A stretch of 64,000 bases of DNA from Isoetes taiwanensis (taxonomy: Eukaryota; Streptophyta; Lycopodiopsida; Isoetales; Isoetaceae), in the NCBI GenBank assembly GCA_021234155.1, contig JAJEKV010000071.1:6384236-6448235 (forward strand), in the 5' to 3' direction. A program made the position numbers and the translations under genes. Numbering within the stretch: the first letter of the stretch is position 1; every line of letters begins with the position of its first letter. Of this stretch, positions 57,003 through 64,000 are shown in pieces. The notes under the pieces were generated by a model. It worked only from the letters and a program-made list of their open reading frames with translations. It searched no databases and was not told the origin of the DNA.

Positions 57003-59893
57003 GTTATTGTCGAAGAAAAAAATGGATTGTTTAGTGGTGATCAAAGTCGATTGACATGGAGGCGAATGAAGTGTAAAATCATACATCCTTGCACAAATGA
57101 GACATATGCACTTGGGATCATAATATCCATTGATCCATCAGACTCTGTAAATGACGAGTATTTGGGTGATGATCATATTGGTGTGGGAGTAGATGAAATT
57201 CTTCCAAACAACACAATCATTCTCCCATATGCCTCTTCTTCATGTATCATGTGCTCGGGTCGAGTTGAGAGACAGACCCAGCTTAGATGGCCAATACGGC
57301 ATCTTAGAACATTGAATGGTGATGAACTTATACCTATTAAGGACAAGAGAGGATGTGAGCCTGAAGTTGAGTTTCATGATGAAGTTAGTAAAGATCATGT
57401 ATTATCTATTCGAAAACGCAGGTATAATTTCTACATTCGCAAGCCGGCAAAGAAGCAAAAGTTAAGTGGCAAAAGAAAGACAAAGAAATATAGGGAACCT
57501 ACAATTGCAAATATGGAGAGAGTGAGAGGAAGACCATGTTGTAGCTTGTGGTGTACAACGAAGTATTCAATAAAAGAGCTACAGAATGTTAGGATGCAAC
57601 ATTGGGGAGTAAAGCGGTCGGCCGGATGATTGAATACGATTGTATTCTACATTTGGTCCTAAGATTATGATAAAGATAATCGAATTCTAATATTTCAGTT
57701 GCGTGGTAATTGGGTATGCACCAAAGCACTAATATGGATAACCGGTATGGGGAAGACATCATTCTATCGATATTGGGAAAAGTATCAAGCAGGGGCTCGA
57801 ATTGCATCTCATGGTAATACAGGTAGTTTGAAGACACGTGACAACACACTAATGGCCATATCAGTGTTTGAGAATTTTGTAAGATACATGTCACAATCAA
57901 TGCCATATAAAAAGTAAAGTAAACAAGGATGGTGTGAGAGAGGTAATGCGAGTATTACCTCATCAATATATCTGAGTAAAGAATGTCTTGTTGAAGTAAA
58001 TTCATTTTCGAGGGTATTGGAGGTCGTCCCCTTTCCCAAAGTTGTTTTAGTAGACTATGGTCAAAGCATTTTGATGTTGTAGTGGCACGAGCATGTCATT
58101 CTCCAAATGTAACATTTGTATTGAGTTACGAGATGCGCTAACCTCTACAATTATAGAGGCAGAAATCGCATAAGACAACAGATATTGCGACCATCATAAT
58201 GAGCAAAAGTCGGTGTAGATCTCTATATTGGCAATGGGTACATTTTCTTCCATGCAACCAGACAAGTATCTATGCATCATACATGATAAGATGGACCAAC
58301 ATAAAACATTTCTTCCTAGATTGGAACCAATCCCCAAAAGTTGTGGAAATGCACACCAACTGAAGGTGTCATTAGCAGGAATGTTAACACATGGTCATGG
58401 TGCTGGAACATATGGGCATTTTACATTGGAGCTCTGGGAAGATGGACCTAATTTCCATGTTGGATCTCTCTTCAAATGTCTAAGGAACATTGAACGTGGA
58501 ACTGACAGCACTTCCATCAAAGATAGGTCAAGTGAACTACTTGGAGCTTTGATGGATAGAAATGCATTTGAGGCTCATAAAAAAGAGATTGCTTCTAGAT
58601 CTTCCCATATCACAGAGAAGACATGGATAGCTCAACCATTGCAGTCTAAGAAGTTACCACCTGAGTTATACCTCCAACTAGATAATTGCTTCAAAAAGAA
58701 CAAGAAGCGGTGGATGTTTCAAGCTTGTTCATACCTAACAAACAATGGGTGTATTTCAAAGGTGTGAAGGTAGGCTTCATGATGGTTGGACATACACATG
58801 ATGACATCGATGCATTTTTTTGGTAACTTTTCAAGTTTCGGTTGAGAAGGGAATGATTCGCCACTTTGCGAGTTGATGGATATATTTGAGAACACTATCT
58901 CACCTTCACCGGTTGCATTTTTAATAGATGAAGCACTGATTGGAAAGGTTTTGTGGACGGGTACATGATTGATGGTAAACAGACACTCACTGGGCATTCT
59001 AAACCACTACAGTTCAAGTTCTCTGTGAGGGATGGCATTCCAATCATGCAATATAAGTTTCGGCCATCAGATCAGTCATGGGAACCAATTCATGGTATAG
59101 AAATGTGGAAGAAAGATGAACAAAGAGCCCTATCCTTCCTCCGGGTCAACCGAAGCCTATGGCACCATTTGAGTCAAAAAAGGATGCTAAGGAATTGCAA
59201 AAAGGTATACAATCATATATAGTACATTGCGTATTATGCAAGAGCGAGATAACATATGCGAAAATGAAAAGAAGATCATTGTCTACCTTGATTGCATATT
59301 GGGAGAATATAGCTAGTAAACTCACAAAGACTTCAAGTGAGGTTTCTACTTTGATGGATGGTTTTCTACCCTCGAGTAGGTGGAAAGATTCCCTAGACCC
59401 CCAAATTGGAGGTCCAGGTGGAAGACTACTAAATAATGAAAATTGGTATGTTGGCAATAAAAGTGCACGACCAAGATGGCATGGCCTACCAGAATGGACA
59501 CCTTTTGATGATATCCACAAGGGTTGCTTTGTGCTTGTTAGGCCTGATCAAGAGATCTACCGGTTTGGCTAGGGACAAGCACTAAGCCCGACCCATGTAC
59601 TAATGTGGATAGCGTTGAACGTCCATGGTTCATGATTGATTATTGGGCCGGTGAGCAAGAAGAAAAGTTTGGATGATAAAGGAGTTGTATAAGGATTGTT
59701 GGAACAAGCGATGGCGTATGAATCCCTCGATGCACCTAGGACGGGAGATAGTAGATTGTGTGGTATGGTCTTATCCAAACCCTCATGACCGTAACATTTC
59801 AAACAAGAGGGATATAAGGTCGATTACACATAAGATACCAAAAAAGGAAATGCAGAAGGCACTATGCAACTTGAATATGCATGGCACATCATA
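57003..59893 (+). pseudogene. DUF7869-type transposon gene, frame-broken
   Basis: Blocks in order: an N-terminal module with ETYALGIIISIDPSDSV and VGVDEILPNNTIILPYASS; a basic stretch (KPAKKQKLSGKRKTKK); the Cys block RGRPCCSLWCTTKYSIKELQ (57,540); ITGMGKTSFYRYWEKYQAG with HGNTGSLKTRDNTL (57,740-57,850); the DUF7869 core (58,228-58,767) with CIIHDKMDQHKTFLPR, GMLTHGHGAGTYGHF and LYLQLDNCFKKNKKR; then MMVGHTHDDIDAFF (58,785), VDGYMIDGKQTLTGHSKPLQ, and a C-terminal region to 59,893. The Asp residues in DKMD, QLDN and HDDID are the likely catalytic set of an RNase-H-fold (DDE-like) transposase; that is inference. At least four frame changes interrupt it. Introns may explain some. Confidence 0.8.
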
Positions 59894-61103
59894 GGATATC
59901 AAACAATTATTTTTTGTACTTCTCATGTGTATTGAATGTCATCATGTTATTAACTTAAGTAATATAGAAACTTAAAATGTAGAGCCGCCATTGTGGGCTC
60001 TTGCACTCTAATGCAAATATGTTAGTTATTATGTTACTTCACATGTACTATGTACCTTTTTGCCGATCAAATTGACAGATGGGTTAATGTGATATGTAAG
60101 AGTGTTTGTTTTCCCAAATTGATGAATGAGTCCCATTTTAATGAAATGGAGCTTCCATCACCTTAGTTCCAAATCAAGCCAAATTTCTTTCCACGTGTTG
60201 ATACAATTCATGTATATTTGGGAAGTTGTGACAACACAGAATCATAGAACCATAATGAAATAATAGAACTCTGGACTAAAGAAACTTTATTCATGGACAG
60301 GTGACATGACAGCACCATTAACCACCAAATCGGATCCACTGGGTTATGGCAAAACACAAGTGCTCTATGGCAAATACACAGCTCTATCATCTGGCTTATT
60401 GGCCTTCCAGACTAGTCTAGCTACTCCAAGTAGCCACACATCATAAAAACAATTTCAGATCTGTGAAGTCGCTATGGCAGTGATCTGTGACCCCTTGTCA
60501 CATTTTTGTCCATTACTCTTCCCTACGGATGAATTGCAGAATGTGCCAACCCAATTCGGAAACTAGACTTCGAGCCGGTTCCAACGAGCTAAAGATTGCT
60601 TCAATCGAAGCTCTGATTGCAGAGATATATCCAACTTAAATTCGGTTCTATTTATAGATCTCTTTGCAACTTTTGCCCTTTTTAGCAGGCAGTTGCCTTT
60701 TTGCTCAAAATATCTCCTTGCCTTTAATTAGATTATATGACTTATCATATGGAACATTATCTATGATCTTTTTCTCAACCAATAACCATCCCAATGATAG
60801 TGCCTCGACCCCTTCCATAAATATTAATGGTTCTTCACACCCAAATGCTATGTTATCCTATGCCCCTTTATATTATTAGGTAACCTTAGGAATAACATTT
60901 ACATTGTATTTGCCATAATTCCAATAACCCGTTCGCCGTGGACCACTCCCCCGTGCTTGCTCCATATCACATGTTCCTATAAGTTTTCTGTGATAGTCAT
61001 TTTAAATATCGGGCCAAAATGTTAAAAACACTCAAGATATCATCACTTGAGTGTGCATACCTTTTTCTACCATAGGGATATGCAATGGCCAAATTTTTGT
61101 CCA
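59894..61103. other. No gene seen
   Basis: The first few hundred bases may be the 3' part of the DUF7869 element. No ORF beyond 71 codons and no terminal inverted repeat was recognised. Confidence 0.35.
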
Positions 61104-61404
61104 CTTGGCTCAAACATGCCACCTAGGCTCAAACATGCCAAGGTTGCTCAAACATGCCACCAAAGTGGCTTCAACATGCCAAGGTGGCTCCAACATGTCA
61201 TGCAAGCTCTAACATGCCAAGATGGTGCAAACATGCCACGTGGCTTTCACCATGCCATTTAGGCTCAAAAATGCCACGCGGGCTCCAACATGCCAATATG
61301 GCTCAAACATGCCATCTAGGCCAAAGGTTGCTCAAACATGCCACCTAGGCACTAACATGCCACCTAGGCTCAAACATGCCAAAGCGGCTCAAACATGCCA
61401 TCTG
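61104..61404. repeat. Minisatellite, about 19-bp unit 'ggctcaaacatgccaccta'
   Basis: About 15 units of the form ggctcaaacatgccannta follow each other without spacers. The core 'acatgcca' is nearly constant, and the 'accta/aaggt/tctgg' part varies. The unit length differs by 1-2 bp, so all frames are partly open (QTCH/NMPR-type peptides); these are not genes. Confidence 0.95.
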
Positions 61405-61657
61405 GCCTGATCTCTCCATTGAAGACAAAGGTCTTCTTTGTGCTCTCCTGACATACCAGCTCATTCCTTGTGAAGATGCTGAATTTTTATCTTTTCGCCT
61501 GGTTCAACCGATGGCATATGTGATGCATGATTTTTATTTTTGGCACCAGAAACAGGGGGTTCACCTAGATTATAGGTATGAAACATGTGAGTGCACCAAA
61601 TGGGGTTTTATTGCCTCTCGGTACCGTATCGTAAAGAAAAATATAAGGTTTTTATAG
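61405..61657 (+). CDS. Coding-like ORF of unknown function
   Basis: After leaving the minisatellite the frame reads DLSIEDKGLLCALLTYQLIP, EDAEFLSFRLVQPMAYVMHD and FYFWHQKQGVHLDYRYETCE, ending with KKNIRFL. The composition looks like a true protein segment (about 83 residues). The start cannot be placed because the open frame enters the repeat. It is probably an exon or relic. No family was recognised. Confidence 0.25.
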
Positions 61658-62137
61658 TTTGAATGCGATGACGGATACGGGGAGGGATGGCGCCCGGTGT
61701 TCCATTCATTATTCATACTCTAAGGGTCCGTCATTTTCTTTGAGCTTCTGTTGGGGATTACGACAATATGATATGACTATGATAATATATATTATATATA
61801 TAAAATAATAGAGATATCGTATATGTATGGAAGGGTTATGAAGTAAAAGTGTTTTGGACAAGTAATTATATGATATGGGCTGCATTCTTTTACAAATAAT
61901 GTAGTCAGATTATACAAAGGAGTTTTCATATGGAACTATGCACAGATACAATGGGTTTTTGGCAACCTAAGGAACATACATGGCATATCTTATATTATAA
62001 TGTTATCTCAGAATTCCTGGATTGGATCAAGCCCTAATTTGAATGCACAGATCATCTAGATGCATCTAAAGGCGAGATTTTCGCGACAACTTCCTACCAC
62101 CGTCATTGACCATGGTATGATCTCTTATGGGGAAAGG
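61658..62137. other. No gene seen
   Basis: AT-rich with 'tatatattatatatata' near 61,785. It ends where the polypurine tract starts. Confidence 0.4.
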
Positions 62138-64000
62138 GTAAGAAAAAGGGAGGAAAAGGAAAAAAGAGGAGGGAAGAGAGAACGTGAAGGGTTAAAAAGG
62201 CAATGGGGAAAAGGGAAAAAGAGAAGGGAAAAAAGGGTGGGATAAGAGAAGAGAAAAATGAATGGGAAAAGGGAAAGGAAAAGAAAAATCAAAAGGGAGG
62301 GAGGAGCGGAACACGAGAAAAGGCATGAGGAAAAGGGGAAAGAGGTAAAAAGGAAAAGGGAAAGGAAAATGGCATAGGAGAAAGGGAAAGAGTGGGGAAA
62401 AGGGTCAAGAATGGGAAAAGGAAGGAAAAAAAAAAGAATGGGAAAAGGAAAGGAAAGAAAAAATCAAAAGGGAGGAGGAAGCGGAACACGAGAGAAAAAG
62501 GCATGAGGAAAAAGGGAAAAGAGGTAAAAGGGGAAAAAGGGAAAGGAAATGGCATAGGAGAAAAAGAAAAGTGGGGAAAAGGGTCAAGAATGGGAAAAGG
62601 AAGGAAAAAAAAAGAGCATGGGAAAAAGGGAGAAAAGGGAAAGGGTGAGGAAAGAGAAGAAAAGGGAAGGGAAAAGTGGCATGGAAAAAGGAAAAGAGAG
62701 AAGAAAGGGAAGGGAAAAGGGGCACCAAGAAAAATAAAAAAGAGTGAAAGGTTGGGGAAAATGAGGAAAAGGGCAGGGAAAAAGGAAGCGGAGAAGGGAA
62801 GGGAAAAAAAGGCATGAAAAAAGGGAAGTAAAAGCGAAAAAAAAAGGAGAGGCAAAGTAGGAAATGGAACCGGAAAAATGGCATTAGACAAAGGGAAGAG
62901 GGAAATAAGAAAAAGGGGAAGGGGAAAAGGCACTAGAACAAAAAGGAAGAGGAGAAAGGGGTGAAGAGGAAAAGGGTGGGGGGAAAATAGGAAAAGGAAG
63001 GAAAAAAAGGAAAGAGAAAAAATGTGGGAAGGGCATGGGAAAAAGAAAGAAGGAGAAGGGTGAAGGAAAGGTAAAAAGCGGCAATTACGGATAAAAGGAT
63101 AAAGAGGAAAGGATCGAGAAAAAGGAGGAAATCGAAAGGAAAAAAGTCCATCATGAAAAGGGGAAAAGAAAAAAGGCGAGAAAAGAAAAAAGAGGGAAAG
63201 GATTGGAAAAAGGAGGAAAAGGAGGGGGAAAAACAAGAACGGGGAGAAGGGTGAGGTAATGAATTAAAAAAAGAGGAAGAGGAAAAGTGGAAAAGGCACG
63301 GGAACAAAAAGGAAAAGAGAAAGAGTGAGGAAAAGGTGAAAATATTAGAGGAGAGGGAAAAAGTGGAAAAAAGAGAAAAAAGGAGAGAGGGTGGGAAAAG
63401 GAGAAAAATGGGCACATAAAAAGGGTAGAAAAGGGAATGGAAAGAGGGGCATGGGAAAGAAAAAGAAAAAGAAGGAAGAAAAGAAAGGGAAAAAAGACAC
63501 GGGAAGGGAAAAGGGTGGTGGTAGAAAGAATGAAAAGGAAAGGAAAAAGGAAAAAGGAAAAAGGAAGGCGGAAAGCAGAGAAGGCAAGGGGGAAAATGGA
63601 CACGAGGGAAAATGGGAGAGGAAGTGGAAAAGAGAAGTGGAAAGGGCAAGGGATAATAAGGAAGAGGATGGGTAAAAAAAGGAAGGAAAAGGGCATATGA
63701 AAAGGTGGGGAAAAGAGAACGAAAAAGGGTCATGGGAAAAAGGGAAAGGGAAAGTGGAAAGTAAAAAAGAAAAAGGAAAAAAAAGAGAGGGAAAAATAAG
63801 AAGGGCAGAAAGGATGAAAAGGGAAGGGAAAAATCCGTCAGAAAAAAGGGGAAGGGAAAAAGGAAAAGGGGAAAGGGAAGGAAGTGAAGGAAAAAGGGTT
63901 GAAAAAAAAAGGAGGAAAAAAAAAAAGGGGAAGGGAAAAAGAAGGTAACATAAGAAAAAAGGGAAAAGGAGAAACAGAAAGTGTGTAGGAAAATGAGGGA
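62138..64000. repeat. Polypurine tract, about 1.9 kb, (GGGAAAA)n-like
   Basis: The plus strand is almost entirely G and A, built from irregular gggaaaa/ggaaag words with rare 'gcat', 'tcaag' or 'gtg' insertions. Inside, a unit of about 180 bp is duplicated: 'gtcaagaatgggaaaagg' at 62,403 and 62,584, and 'atcaaaagggagg' at 62,288 and 62,463. Long minus-strand frames (up to 315 codons of Phe/Pro/Ser/Leu) and plus-strand Lys/Glu/Gly/Arg frames are products of the composition. The tract runs off the right edge. Confidence 0.95.

Noticed and set aside
61104-61404. CRISPR-like or zinc-finger-like repeat coding region
   Set aside because: The 19-bp units have no spacers, and their length varies, so no frame is kept; the C..H peptides are accidental.
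62289-63733. Long minus-strand ORFs (up to 315 codons, Phe/Pro/Leu/Ser-rich) and plus-strand Lys/Glu/Gly ORFs
   Set aside because: They are direct products of the polypurine tract; all frames are open because TAA/TAG/TGA are rare in such composition. No domain or start context.

Overview
The window reads as nuclear DNA of a land plant. It is AT-rich and gene-poor, packed with tandem repeats and decayed mobile elements, and carries plant-type signals: an LTR/Copia retrotransposon primed by initiator-Met tRNA, a tRNA-Ser(AGA), an NF-YC13/POLE4-like histone-fold gene, a plant-type FCP1/NIF phosphatase-like domain, a DUF7869-type transposon gene and a Helitron-like 3' end. I cannot name the species. 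The style would fit a fern, lycophyte or other large-genome plant, but that is inference. Nothing suggests bacteria, an organelle, rRNA or CRISPR.

Layout. 1-2.5 kb: decayed minus-strand coding fragments and short tandem repeats. 2.5-19.9 kb: an 8.7-kb unit present twice head-to-tail; each copy has a DNA-methylase-like ORF (open in copy 1, broken in copy 2), a decayed transposase-like gene on the minus strand, a tRNA-Ser gene and recurring palindromes. 20-29.6 kb: mostly non-coding, with a possible small membrane-protein ORF, a poly(T)-led retroposon end and short duplications. 29,661-34,109: a structurally complete Copia insertion (two LTRs, ATACT target duplication, PBS) whose internal region lacks gag and has broken frames. 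34.1-37.6 kb: the best host-gene territory, with an NF-YC13-like gene and a small TATA-box gene of unknown function. 41 kb: a LINE reverse-transcriptase relic. 43.2-47.3 kb (minus): a decayed gene combining ParB-like, DNA-methylase-like and FCP1-like parts. 48.5-49.6 kb: nine copies of a ~131-bp tandem repeat. 51.6-52.1 kb: a foldback and short tandem repeats. 55.1-55.8 kb: a duplicated relic resembling the C-terminal tail of KH RNA-binding proteins. 57.0-59.9 kb: a DUF7869-type element. 61.1-64.0 kb: a minisatellite and then a 1.9-kb almost pure polypurine tract.

Two observations stand out. First, wherever the window holds two copies of the same DNA (the 8.7-kb duplication, the two LTRs, the 131-bp array), the differences concentrate at CAG/CTG trinucleotides and repeat the same changes (CAGCA read as CAAAGA, CTG as CTTTG, CCG or CG). 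This looks like a systematic sequencing or polishing error at CHG-methylated sites. If so, many frameshifts here are artefacts and the error map is a shadow of CHG methylation. Second, the methylase-like ORF at 2.8 kb and the gene at 43-47 kb appear to belong to one family, linking a ParB-like fold to an N4/N6-methylase-like fold; in the second locus an FCP1-like phosphatase domain with altered catalytic residues is added through an in-frame GT-AG intron.
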